A DNA stretch of 38,339 nucleotides from Halomonas chromatireducens (GTDB lineage: Bacteria > Pseudomonadota > Gammaproteobacteria > Pseudomonadales > Halomonadaceae): positions 2,034,777 through 2,073,115 of the forward strand of contig NZ_CP014226.1 of NCBI RefSeq assembly GCF_001545155.1, given 5' to 3'. Positions 31,815 to 38,339 of this stretch are shown here, one piece after another. A program made the translations under genes and the position numbers. Position 1 is the stretch's first letter, and every line of letters starts with the position of its first letter. The notes below the pieces were generated by a model. It saw nothing but the letters and a program-made list of their open reading frames with translations, was not told where the DNA came from and ran no database searches.

Positions 31815-33320
31815 ATGTCACGATTGCCCTTCTATCTTATTGTAGGCTTGCTGATGGTGGTGGGCATCGGCATGAGCGTGCATCGGCACGTCCAGTTCGA
31901 GGTTCCCTGGACCCAGGGGGAGCAGCGAACAATATGGGAAGTGGAAGCAATCATCGATTTCACCGCCCTGGGCGATCCGGTACGCGTGGACCTTGCCCTG
32001 CCCCAACATCAGCGCGGCTATCGCCTCCTGACCGAGAATACGGCCTCACCGGGCTATGGCCTGTCGTTTCTCCAGGACGAAACCGGTCGCCGCGCCCAGT
32101 GGTCGATACGTGAAGCGGCCGGCAGCCAGCAACTCTACTACTCGGCGCGCCTGCTGGTGACAGAGGACCGACGTCAGCGTGAGTTGCCAGTGCCCCCCCT
32201 GCGCGAAGTGATCTGGGAGCGCCCCTACGATACTGCAGCCGCCCAGGTAATCGAGCGCGCCTGGACTCGAAGCGCCGACCCCTACACCTTTGCCCGCGAG
32301 CTGATTCATGACTTCAGCGAGGATCGTCAGGGTGAAAACGCCCGACTCCTGTTGACCCAGTTCGATCGCAGTACGCTGCTGGTCAGGCTGCTGAACCAGG
32401 CCGGCGTCCCCGCGCGCGAAGCCAGCGGGCTGCTCCTTGAAGACGGACGTCGCCGCCAGACGCTTACCCCCTGGATCCAGGTCTTTGCGGGCGAAGACAA
32501 TTGGTCAATCTTCAACCCGACAACCGGGCAACAGGGACAACCCGAGAACCTGCTGCTGTGGGAGAGCGGCGGTCGTGCCGTACTGGAGGTCCAGGGAGGA
32601 ACCAACTCCCGGGTGACCTTCTCGATGCTGTCACGCAATCAGCCTGCCGCCGCCGCCGTGCGCAGCCAGCTGGCCGATGACACCCTGCTGAATTTTTCTA
32701 TACATAGCCTCCCTCTCGAAGAGCAGGCCCTGTTCCAGACCATTCTGCTGATTCCGATCGGCGCGCTGGTTGTGGTTTTCCTGCGGATCATGGTGGGAAT
32801 CAAGACCTCCGGCACCTTCATGCCGGTGCTGATCGCACTGGCCTTTATCCAGACTACCCTGCCCACCGGGCTCATCGGCTTTCTCCTGATCGTTGCCGTC
32901 GGCCTGGTAATCCGAAACTACCTTTCCTATCTCAACCTCCTGCTGGTCGCGCGAGTGTCGGCGGTGATCATCACGGTCATCGCCATCATCTCGATCTTCT
33001 CGGTGCTCTCTTACCGCGTGGGCCTCAATGCCGGGCTGACCATCACTTTCTTCCCGATGATCATCCTTGCCTGGACCATCGAGCGTATGTCGATCCTTTG
33101 GGAAGAGGAAGGTCCCAAGGAGGTGCTCATTCAGGGTGGTGGCAGCCTGGTCACGGCCGTATTGGCCTACCTGGCCATGAACAACCCCTGGATCCGCCAC
33201 ATCACCTTCAATTTTCTTGGCGTTCAGCTCATCATCATGTCGCTGATCCTGCTGCTCGGGAACTATACAGGGTACCGCCTACTCGAATTGCGGCGCTTCA
33301 AGCCTGTTACCGAGGACTGA
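31815..33320 (+). CDS. Inactive transglutaminase domain fused to seven membrane helices
   Basis: The 501-residue protein has an N-terminal membrane helix (about 5-22), a periplasmic region (about 25-300) with a transglutaminase-like fold and seven helices at the C-terminus (about 312-495). The transglutaminase part includes ERAWTRSADPYTFARELI, LNQAGVPAREASGLLL and WIQVFAGEDNWSIFNP. The usual catalytic Cys is absent: the expected active-site helix begins GENARLLLTQFDRS. This matches the family described as inactive transglutaminase plus 7TM, predicted to work with an ATP-grasp ligase and a retropepsin. AAGGAAG precedes ATG 31815. It lies 30 bases after the fused regulator-protease and four bases before the ligase gene. 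Confidence 0.85.
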   Translation: MSRLPFYLIVGLLMVVGIGMSVHRHVQFEVPWTQGEQRTIWEVEAIIDFTALGDPVRVDLALPQHQRGYRLLTENTASPGYGLSFLQDETGRRAQWSIREAAGSQQLYYSARLLVTEDRRQRELPVPPLREVIWERPYDTAAAQVIERAWTRSADPYTFARELIHDFSEDRQGENARLLLTQFDRSTLLVRLLNQAGVPAREASGLLLEDGRRRQTLTPWIQVFAGEDNWSIFNPTTGQQGQPENLLLWESGGRAVLEVQGGTNSRVTFSMLSRNQPAAAAVRSQLADDTLLNFSIHSLPLEEQALFQTILLIPIGALVVVFLRIMVGIKTSGTFMPVLIALAFIQTTLPTGLIGFLLIVAVGLVIRNYLSYLNLLLVARVSAVIITVIAIISIFSVLSYRVGLNAGLTITFFPMIILAWTIERMSILWEEEGPKEVLIQGGGSLVTAVLAYLAMNNPWIRHITFNFLGVQLIIMSLILLLGNYTGYRLLELRRFKPVTED

Positions 33321-33324
33321 CACC

Positions 33325-34326
33325 ATGTGGGCAAGACCTAGCCAATTGCTGGAGCGCGGTATCATCGGCATGAACCGCCGCAACATTCGCTACATCGGTC
33401 GCTACAACGACCGTCGGCTCTACCCGCTGGTGGACGACAAGCTGCAGACCAAGCTGCTGGCCGAGCGGTACGGCATCACGACGCCGGCGCTGATCAGCAC
33501 CGTGACGACTCAGTTCGGCATCAAGCAACTGCAGAAGATGGTGGCGGGACACGAAGGCTTCGTCATCAAGCCCGCCAAGGGTAGCGGCGGCAAGGGTATC
33601 CTCGTCATCGACCGCATCGATGGCGACGGCTTCATCAAGCCCAGCGGCGTACGCCTGGAATTGAAAGACCTCGAGCGACACGTCTCCAACATCCTGTCAG
33701 GGCTCTATTCACTGGGCGGCACCCCGGACGTAGCGATGATCGAAGCCCTGATCAACTTCGATGAGCACCTCTCCGAGTACACCTACGAAGGTGTGCCGGA
33801 CATCCGCGTCATCATCTTTCAAGGCTACCCGGTGATGGCCATGATGCGCCTTTCCACTGCCGCCTCCGACGGCAAGGCAAACCTTCATCAGGGCGCCGTG
33901 GGGGTGGGGCTCGACATCGCCTCGGGTACCGCCGTGCGGGGCGTGCAGTTCGATCGCCCGCGGCGCGAGCACCCCGATACCGGACACGAGCTGGCCAGCC
34001 TGCTCATACCCGACTGGCAAAATCTATTGGAGCTGGCCGCCGGCTGCTTCGAGATGACCGGGCTTGGCTACCTCGGCACTGATATGGTGATTGACCGCAA
34101 CCGCGGACCCATGCTGCTGGAGCTCAACGCCCGCCCCGGCCTCGCGATCCAGATGGCCAATGGGGAAGGCCTGCGTTCACGCCTGGACCTGATCGAAAAG
34201 CAGCCTGCCGGCCTCGGTGTGGCAGAGCGCGTAGCCTTTGCCCAACTGCACTTTGCTCGCTGTGGAGAGCTTAAGAATATGGCTCCTCGCCCCCAGCCGC
34301 TGGCCGCCCCTCTGTCCAGCGCGTAG
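33325..34326 (+). CDS. ATP-grasp protein, alpha-L-glutamate ligase-like
   Basis: The 333-residue ATP-grasp enzyme has a glycine-rich nucleotide loop (FVIKPAKGSGGKGILV, about 80-95) and the metal-binding LLELNARPGLAIQMAN near 258-273. It belongs to the RimK-related branch that joins an amine to a carboxylate with ATP, but its substrates are unknown. The N-terminus (MNRRNIRYIGRYNDR) is typical of the family found beside 7TM-transglutaminase proteins; in-frame ATG 33370 is an alternative start. With only four bases from the previous stop, co-translation is likely. Confidence 0.87.
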   Translation: MWARPSQLLERGIIGMNRRNIRYIGRYNDRRLYPLVDDKLQTKLLAERYGITTPALISTVTTQFGIKQLQKMVAGHEGFVIKPAKGSGGKGILVIDRIDGDGFIKPSGVRLELKDLERHVSNILSGLYSLGGTPDVAMIEALINFDEHLSEYTYEGVPDIRVIIFQGYPVMAMMRLSTAASDGKANLHQGAVGVGLDIASGTAVRGVQFDRPRREHPDTGHELASLLIPDWQNLLELAAGCFEMTGLGYLGTDMVIDRNRGPMLLELNARPGLAIQMANGEGLRSRLDLIEKQPAGLGVAERVAFAQLHFARCGELKNMAPRPQPLAAPLSSA

Positions 34327-34358
34327 AATGGGACAATCTTCCCAGCATCGGGTCACCC

Positions 34359-34811
34359 ATGACCGATTCACATAGCCTGCTGCAACAGGCAGAAAGACAG
34401 TGTCAGCGCCACGGAGTACGCTTCACCCCGATTCGCAGGCGCGTCCTGGAAATGATCGCCGGAGCCACCGGTGGCATAAAGGCCTACGACCTTCTCGACC
34501 GCCTGGCCGTCGAGCATGCCGCCGCTCGCCCCCCGACGATCTATCGCGCCCTCGACTTCCTGATCGAGCAAGGTCTGGTGCATCGCATCGAGTCGCTGAA
34601 CGCCTACGTGGCCTGCCCCTGCCCCGAACATGCACACGGCTTTCAGCTGCTGATCTGTCGCCATTGCGGTCGGGTCGAGGAACTGCATCTGGATGAGGTC
34701 AACGATCAGCTCAACACTCAGGCGCGCCATTTCGGCTTTCGCGTCGAACGCCAGACCATCGAGCTGCTGGGTAGCTGTGATGTCTGTCTAAAGGCCACTG
34801 CTCGCGCCTGA
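34359..34811 (+). CDS. zur: Fur-family zinc uptake regulator
   Basis: The 150-residue Fur-family repressor has a DNA-binding winged helix (about 20-80, with PPTIYRALDFLIEQGLVHRI). Its structural zinc site is C100/C103 (CRHCG) and C140/C143 (CDVC). Its regulatory zinc site includes H75, a cysteine of the ACPCPEHAHGF segment and E108. The pattern matches E. coli Zur rather than Fur. It would repress zinc-uptake genes when zinc is sufficient. It lies 32 bases after the ligase-like gene and 39 bases before hisI. Confidence 0.87.
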   Translation: MTDSHSLLQQAERQCQRHGVRFTPIRRRVLEMIAGATGGIKAYDLLDRLAVEHAAARPPTIYRALDFLIEQGLVHRIESLNAYVACPCPEHAHGFQLLICRHCGRVEELHLDEVNDQLNTQARHFGFRVERQTIELLGSCDVCLKATARA

Positions 34812-34827
34812 CGTCAGTGCCCGAGCT

Positions 34828-34840
34828 CAATACCGTATTG
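34828..34840. promoter_or_regulatory. 13-bp palindrome before hisI
   Basis: CAATAC-C-GTATTG is a perfect palindrome ten bases before the hisI start. It does not match the known gammaproteobacterial Zur box. Given the zur neighbour it is a candidate operator, or simply part of a promoter (TATTGT). Confidence 0.35.
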
Positions 34841-34850
34841 TGGAACCGTT

Positions 34851-35303
34851 ATGGTCAATACCTTCAAGGAACTCGAACGGGCCGAGCTCAACGCACAACG
34901 CCCCCTAACCGCGATTCTTGCTGCCATCCGCTTCAACGCCGACGGCTTGATCCCCGCCATCGCCCAACAGCATGACAGCGGCGAGGTGCTGATGATGGCG
35001 TGGATGAACCGGGAGGCGCTGGAAGAAACGCTGGATACCGGCAGGATCTGCTACTGGTCGCGCTCGCGGAACAAGCTGTGGCGCAAGGGAGAGTCCTCCG
35101 GCCAGCAACAGCACCTGCGCGACGCCCGCCTCGACTGTGACGGAGATACCCTGCTGCTGCAGGTGGAGCAAACCGGTCCCGCCTGTCATACCGGGCGGCG
35201 CAGCTGCTTCTACGTGGCGCTGGAGAATGACGTCGCGCGGATCAATAGCGAGCCACTGATCGACCCCGATACGCTCTACCAGAAGCCCCAGGAGGGACGC
35301 TGA
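34851..35303 (+). CDS. hisI: Phosphoribosyl-AMP cyclohydrolase
   Basis: The 150-residue enzyme opens the purine ring of phosphoribosyl-AMP in histidine synthesis. All motifs are present: [25 protein letters not shown], the metal site DCDGD (95-99), and the zinc ligands C96, C112 and C119 (ACHTGRRSC). There is no HisE domain and no other his gene nearby. The extra N-terminus (about 1-25) is longer than usual. In several bacteria a second hisI belongs to the Zur regulon as a back-up for zinc starvation; the zur neighbour makes that possible, although its zinc ligands are intact. yidD follows after three bases. Confidence 0.9.
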   Translation: MVNTFKELERAELNAQRPLTAILAAIRFNADGLIPAIAQQHDSGEVLMMAWMNREALEETLDTGRICYWSRSRNKLWRKGESSGQQQHLRDARLDCDGDTLLLQVEQTGPACHTGRRSCFYVALENDVARINSEPLIDPDTLYQKPQEGR

Positions 35304-35306
35304 GCG

Positions 35307-35657
35307 ATGAATTGCCTGGCAGCCTGGCTCCATCGACTGGGGCGTCTGCTGGCTCGCGGGCTCGGCCTGCTCATGCTTGGCCTGGTGAAGCTCTACCAGA
35401 TCACCTTGAGCCCCTTGCTGGGTCCCCGCTGTCGCTTCTGGCCCAGCTGCTCCCACTACACGGCGGAAGCGATCAAGATTCACGGGGCGTTCAAGGGAGG
35501 CTGGCTGGCCGCTCGCCGAATCGTGCGCTGCCACCCGGGTAGCGAAGGTGGGATAGACCCGGTACCCGGCGGGCCCAGCGAGCAGCTGTGCCGCGACGAC
35601 CCTGAGCTCGACCAGGACTTCCGCTGCCGTTGCACCGGACATGCTTCGGAGCGCTGA
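35307..35657 (+). CDS. yidD: Membrane protein insertion efficiency factor
   Basis: The 116-residue YidD protein has an N-terminal amphipathic/hydrophobic segment and the core [30 protein letters not shown] and [20 protein letters not shown]. YidD helps YidC-dependent membrane insertion. It normally lies between rnpA and yidC; here it follows hisI, so it may be relocated or a second copy. A C-terminal extension of about 30 residues with three cysteines ([16 protein letters not shown]) is unusual. Confidence 0.9.
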   Translation: MNCLAAWLHRLGRLLARGLGLLMLGLVKLYQITLSPLLGPRCRFWPSCSHYTAEAIKIHGAFKGGWLAARRIVRCHPGSEGGIDPVPGGPSEQLCRDDPELDQDFRCRCTGHASER

Positions 35658-35782
35658 AGCCCTACTGTCATCTCTGAATCATGGATACCCTGTAGTAGCC
35701 CGCTAACACCCTCCTTCAGCTCGGCCGTGCCAGACTGGTCAACGGCAACCCAACCACAACGAGCCGATCAGGAGATACGCCA

Positions 35783-36364
35783 ATGTCCGCCAAACGTTTG
35801 CTCTTGCTATGTGGCGATTTCGCCGAAGACTACGAGACCATGGTGCCTTTCCAGGCCCTGCAGGCCGTGGGGCATCGTGTCGATGCCGTGTGTCCCGACA
35901 AGCGGGCCGGCGACAGCATTGCCACCGCCATCCATGACTTCGAGGGCGACCAGACCTACACCGAGAAGCCGGGACACCGCTTCACCCTCAATGCCGATTT
36001 CGCGGATATCGATCCCGCCGAGTACGACGGCCTGGTGATTGCCGGCGGTCGCGCCCCGGAATACCTGCGCCTGAACGACAAGGTCATTCAGCTTGTGCGT
36101 CATTTCTTCGATACCGACAAGCCGGTGGCGGCGATCTGTCACGCAGCCCAGCTTCTGGCGGCCGCCAGGGTACTGGAAGGCCGCACCTGCGCAGCCTACC
36201 CTGCTTGCCGCCCCGAAGTGGAGCTGGCCGGCGGGCGCTACGCCGACATCGCCGTGGACGATGCCGTGACCGATGGCAAGCTGGTCACCGCCCCGGCCTG
36301 GCCTGCTCACCCAGCGTGGCTCGCCCAGTTCCTGGTCGTTCTCGAGACACGCATCGAGCTATAG
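35783..36364 (+). CDS. DJ-1/PfpI family protein
   Basis: The 193-residue protein has the PfpI/DJ-1 fold. The nucleophile C119 is in [10 protein letters not shown] and the conserved glutamate is E18 in FAEDYE. Members act as glyoxalase, deglycase, protease-like or chaperone proteins; the exact role here is unknown. An AGGAG eight bases before ATG 35783 supports the start. It is monocistronic. Confidence 0.9.
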   Translation: MSAKRLLLLCGDFAEDYETMVPFQALQAVGHRVDAVCPDKRAGDSIATAIHDFEGDQTYTEKPGHRFTLNADFADIDPAEYDGLVIAGGRAPEYLRLNDKVIQLVRHFFDTDKPVAAICHAAQLLAAARVLEGRTCAAYPACRPEVELAGGRYADIAVDDAVTDGKLVTAPAWPAHPAWLAQFLVVLETRIEL

Positions 36365-36487
36365 GCGCCAATCCGAAAGGCTCCCAGGAAGGGTTCTTAA
36401 GCGAGGTTCACTTCCAGCCACTTGCCCTGGCTCGCGCCCGACGCCATGATGGAAATGTCGGCCGGGCCAGCGAGGGAGGGAAACGGC

Positions 36488-36895
36488 ATGTGCAGACTAT
36501 TCATCGGCGCAGAGCCGGGTCTCTGGCAGCCTCAGACCCGCTCCATGCGGCTCGACGGGGTCTCCACCAGCGTTCGCCTGGAACGCTTCTTCTGGGCGGT
36601 ATTGGAAGAGGTCGGCAGGCGCGACGGTCTCACGCTCAATCAGCTGGTGGCGAAGCTCTCACGGGAATGCACGGAAGCCGGACATGACCCCGCCAACTTC
36701 GCCTCCTTCCTGAGAGTCTGCTGCGGGCGCTATCAGGCACTGCAACTGGCGGGTGAGATACCGGTCGCGACTGACGTCTCGATCGGTAGCCTGGATGCCG
36801 AGGGTATTCTTGCGCGGGAGCGGGTGCGCCACATCGCGGCGCGCCCCGCGGCCTCGCGTCAGGCAGAGGCCGCCTCCCGCGCCGCCACTTCGTAG
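36488..36895 (+). CDS. Ribbon-helix-helix domain protein
   Basis: The 135-residue protein contains an aryl-sulfate-sulfotransferase-associated type ribbon-helix-helix (RHH_4) domain: TRSMRLDGVSTSVRLERFFW forms the ribbon and first helix. FASFLRVCCGRYQAL follows and an Ala-rich tail ends it. It is likely a DNA-binding regulator. ATG 36488 is chosen over the upstream in-frame ATG 36422 because GGAGGG lies seven bases before it and MCRLF matches the family start. Its 3' end overlaps sufE on the other strand by 37 bases. Confidence 0.8.
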   Translation: MCRLFIGAEPGLWQPQTRSMRLDGVSTSVRLERFFWAVLEEVGRRDGLTLNQLVAKLSRECTEAGHDPANFASFLRVCCGRYQALQLAGEIPVATDVSIGSLDAEGILARERVRHIAARPAASRQAEAASRAATS

Positions 36896-37290
36896 ATCGT
36901 CTTCAGCATGGCGTGCAGCCCGTTGCTGCGCGTCGGCGAGAGATGCTTGTCCAGGCCCAGGTCCTGCATGAAGTGCGGGCTTGTGGCGCAAATCTCCCCA
37001 GCGGGGCGTCCGCTGTAGATGCGCAGCAGTACCGCAATCAAGCCTGACACGATGGCCGCATCCGAGATGGCATCGAAGTGGAGCATGTCCCCCTCGCGCC
37101 GATAGTGCATCCAGACATTCGACTGGCAGCCCTGGATCTTGCGCTCGGGCGTCTTCCACTCCTCGGGGAACGCCGGTAGCTGCTTGCCCATGTCGATGAT
37201 GTACTGGTAGCGATCCATCCAGTTGTCGAACATCTCGAACTCATCCAGCAATTCCTGCTGCGCCTGTTCGGCGGTGGCTTCAGTCGTCAT
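36859..37290 (-). CDS. sufE: Cysteine desulfuration protein SufE
   Basis: The 143-residue sulfur acceptor takes persulfide from the desulfurase SufS and passes it to the Fe-S scaffold. The active cysteine is C55 in KIQGCQSNVW. The N-terminal FDNWMDRYQYIIDMGK helix and the LLRIYSGRPAGEI segment are typical. sufS is not adjacent. GGAG lies six bases before ATG 37290. It lies 27 bases downstream of the recombinase chimera and converges on the RHH gene. Confidence 0.93.
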   Translation of the reverse strand: MTTEATAEQAQQELLDEFEMFDNWMDRYQYIIDMGKQLPAFPEEWKTPERKIQGCQSNVWMHYRREGDMLHFDAISDAAIVSGLIAVLLRIYSGRPAGEICATSPHFMQDLGLDKHLSPTRSNGLHAMLKTIYEVAAREAASA

Positions 37291-37317
37291 GGGAACTCCG
37301 TGGTTGGCATGTGCCCA

Positions 37318-38339
37318 TTATACCGATTCATCCAGGGGTTCGTCCGCCCCAACCGGCAACCCGTGCAGCGATGACTGGCGATGCCACTCCTCATCCTCGG
37401 CGTGCAGGTAGCGAGCCGTGGTATCCAGTCGGGAGTGCCGCGCGGTACTCGCCAGGTAGCGAAGCTCCACGCCGGCCTGGGCCTGGTGCGTCAACGCCGT
37501 ATGCCGCAGCCAGTGAGGTGTCGCTTGCCGCAGCCGCTGCACCTGCGCCTTGCCGCCCTGCTCGGCTTCCAGGGCCTCGGCGGCATCGCTGAAGGCTTCG
37601 CGAATCAGGCGATAGAGCTGGTTGTCGCCCAGGCCGCGGCGCCCATTCAGGCCGCGCAGCAACGGCGTATCCTCGCCGGACTCCGGCAAGGGTGCCAGGC
37701 CCAGGCCGGCTCGCCACTCCCCCAGCAATGCAAGCATGTCCTGCGGCACGGGAATGTACGCTAGCTTGTCGCCCTTGCCCACGACCCGCCACCACCAGCG
37801 CCCTTCCCGCATGACGAAGTCATCCATGCGTGTCGCCGCCATTTCACTGATCCGCGGCGCCAGAAGGTAGGCGAAGCCGAAGATCATGCGACGTCGAGAA
37901 CGATTGAAGCGCGCCTTCGCACCGGCACCCTCCTCCAGCGGCCGTTCCAGCCATTGCCACAGCCACTCCCACAGCGGGCGCTCCAGGTAGCGCTCGATCC
38001 TGGACTGGCGGTTGTCGAGGCGACGGCGCTTGTCACGCATCAGGCGGAAGGGATTGTGTGCCACCCAGCCCGCCTCGACCAGCCAGGCAAACAGGCCCTG
38101 AAGAATCACCAGGCTCTGCCGACGACTGGCCGGTGACAGCGGTCCGCGAAACGGACGCCACTCCGGGGAATGCCTGGGTCTCGGTGTCAGTATCCAGTCG
38201 TCTCGCCGCTCTTCGGCCCAGCGGCCGGCAAGCAGATTGAGGCCGTCGGCATCCACCACCAGAGGCAATCCTGACATCAGCGATGACTGGAGCATGCCCT
38301 GTCCCCAGGCGCCCTGCCCAAGCCCCGGCCCCACCACAA
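37318..38339 (-). CDS. Chimeric ORF: NnrD (NAD(P)HX dehydratase) fragment fused to tyrosine recombinase; runs off window
   Basis: The open frame enters from the window edge. Its first 50 or so residues match the middle of NAD(P)HX dehydratase (YjeF C-terminal/NnrD): VVGPGLGQGAWGQGML, GLPLVVDADGLNLLA and DWILTP. At about 38160-38187, where NnrD should continue with TPHPGE, the sequence switches in frame to RHSPEWRPFRGPLSPASRRQ, the inside of a tyrosine recombinase, and stays so to the end. The catalytic residues are visible: R in APRISEM, K in GKGDKLAYIP, HWLRHT, RHSRLDT and Y in TARYLH. Both proteins are therefore incomplete: the recombinase lacks its N-terminal arm-binding part and NnrD its C-terminal half. 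It may be a real deletion fusion or an assembly join. Confidence 0.8.
   Translation of the reverse strand, partial: VVGPGLGQGAWGQGMLQSSLMSGLPLVVDADGLNLLAGRWAEERRDDWILTPRPRHSPEWRPFRGPLSPASRRQSLVILQGLFAWLVEAGWVAHNPFRLMRDKRRRLDNRQSRIERYLERPLWEWLWQWLERPLEEGAGAKARFNRSRRRMIFGFAYLLAPRISEMAATRMDDFVMREGRWWWRVVGKGDKLAYIPVPQDMLALLGEWRAGLGLAPLPESGEDTPLLRGLNGRRGLGDNQLYRLIREAFSDAAEALEAEQGGKAQVQRLRQATPHWLRHTALTHQAQAGVELRYLASTARHSRLDTTARYLHAEDEEWHRQSSLHGLPVGADEPLDESV

Overview
The window reads as a high-GC gammaproteobacterial chromosome segment. Its gene complement and protein style (PhoH, PsiE-like, ZipA-like, Mrp-like antiporter subunits, GMC oxidoreductase with MmsA, Zur, SufE) fit a Halomonas-type halophile best; this is inference from protein content, without a database search. 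No rRNA or tRNA gene and no CRISPR array was seen.

Region 1 (1-4800) is accessory DNA. It holds a truncated integron integrase behind a LexA-like box, a membrane-anchored NERD-domain protein with a zinc finger, a PHB-depolymerase-type esterase, a compact run of tiny overlapping ORFs (3738-4294), and non-coding stretches with inverted repeats. Region 2 (4800-13200) mixes signalling and metabolic genes (two diguanylate cyclases, a dienelactone-hydrolase-type enzyme, a PsiE-family protein, a DUF3820 protein, a ZipA-like protein) with gene debris. It also carries a striking tandem array of palindromic repeats (about 11225-12205), which abuts the broken end of an alpha/beta hydrolase. Degenerate single copies of the same repeat lie near 4400-4520 and 6895-6935.

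Region 3 (13594-25640) is core-like. phoH converges on a tightly overlapping four-gene membrane operon on the minus strand: a DUF4040-MrpC/NuoK-type fusion followed by three NuoL/M/N-MrpA/D-type proton-conducting subunits, preceded by a small zinc-ribbon gene. This looks like a reduced Mrp-type cation/proton antiporter, or a complex-I-like membrane arm without redox subunits. Upstream on the same strand are a trpB without trpA, a UbiA/MenA-type prenyltransferase, a carboxylesterase and an SLC13-type transporter with internal TrkA-C domains.

Region 4 (25760-30400) holds two nearly identical cold-shock genes with matching leaders and terminators, then a GMC oxidoreductase and a CoA-acylating semialdehyde dehydrogenase (mmsA), which diverges from a LysR-type regulator. 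That regulator is fused in frame to a retropepsin-like protease domain. The fusion leads a cluster with an inactive-transglutaminase/7TM protein and an ATP-grasp ligase-like protein (30378-34326), a peptide-tagging or amidoligase-type system of unknown substrate.

Region 5 (34359-38339) contains zur, a stand-alone hisI, yidD, a DJ-1/PfpI protein, a ribbon-helix-helix protein and sufE. It ends with a minus-strand ORF running off the window whose N-terminal part is NAD(P)HX dehydratase (nnrD) and whose remainder is a tyrosine recombinase. The strongest leads for novelty are the LysR-retropepsin fusion with its amidoligase-like partners, the reduced antiporter operon with one subunit missing the usual TM5 glutamate, the nnrD-recombinase chimera, and the tandem palindrome array.
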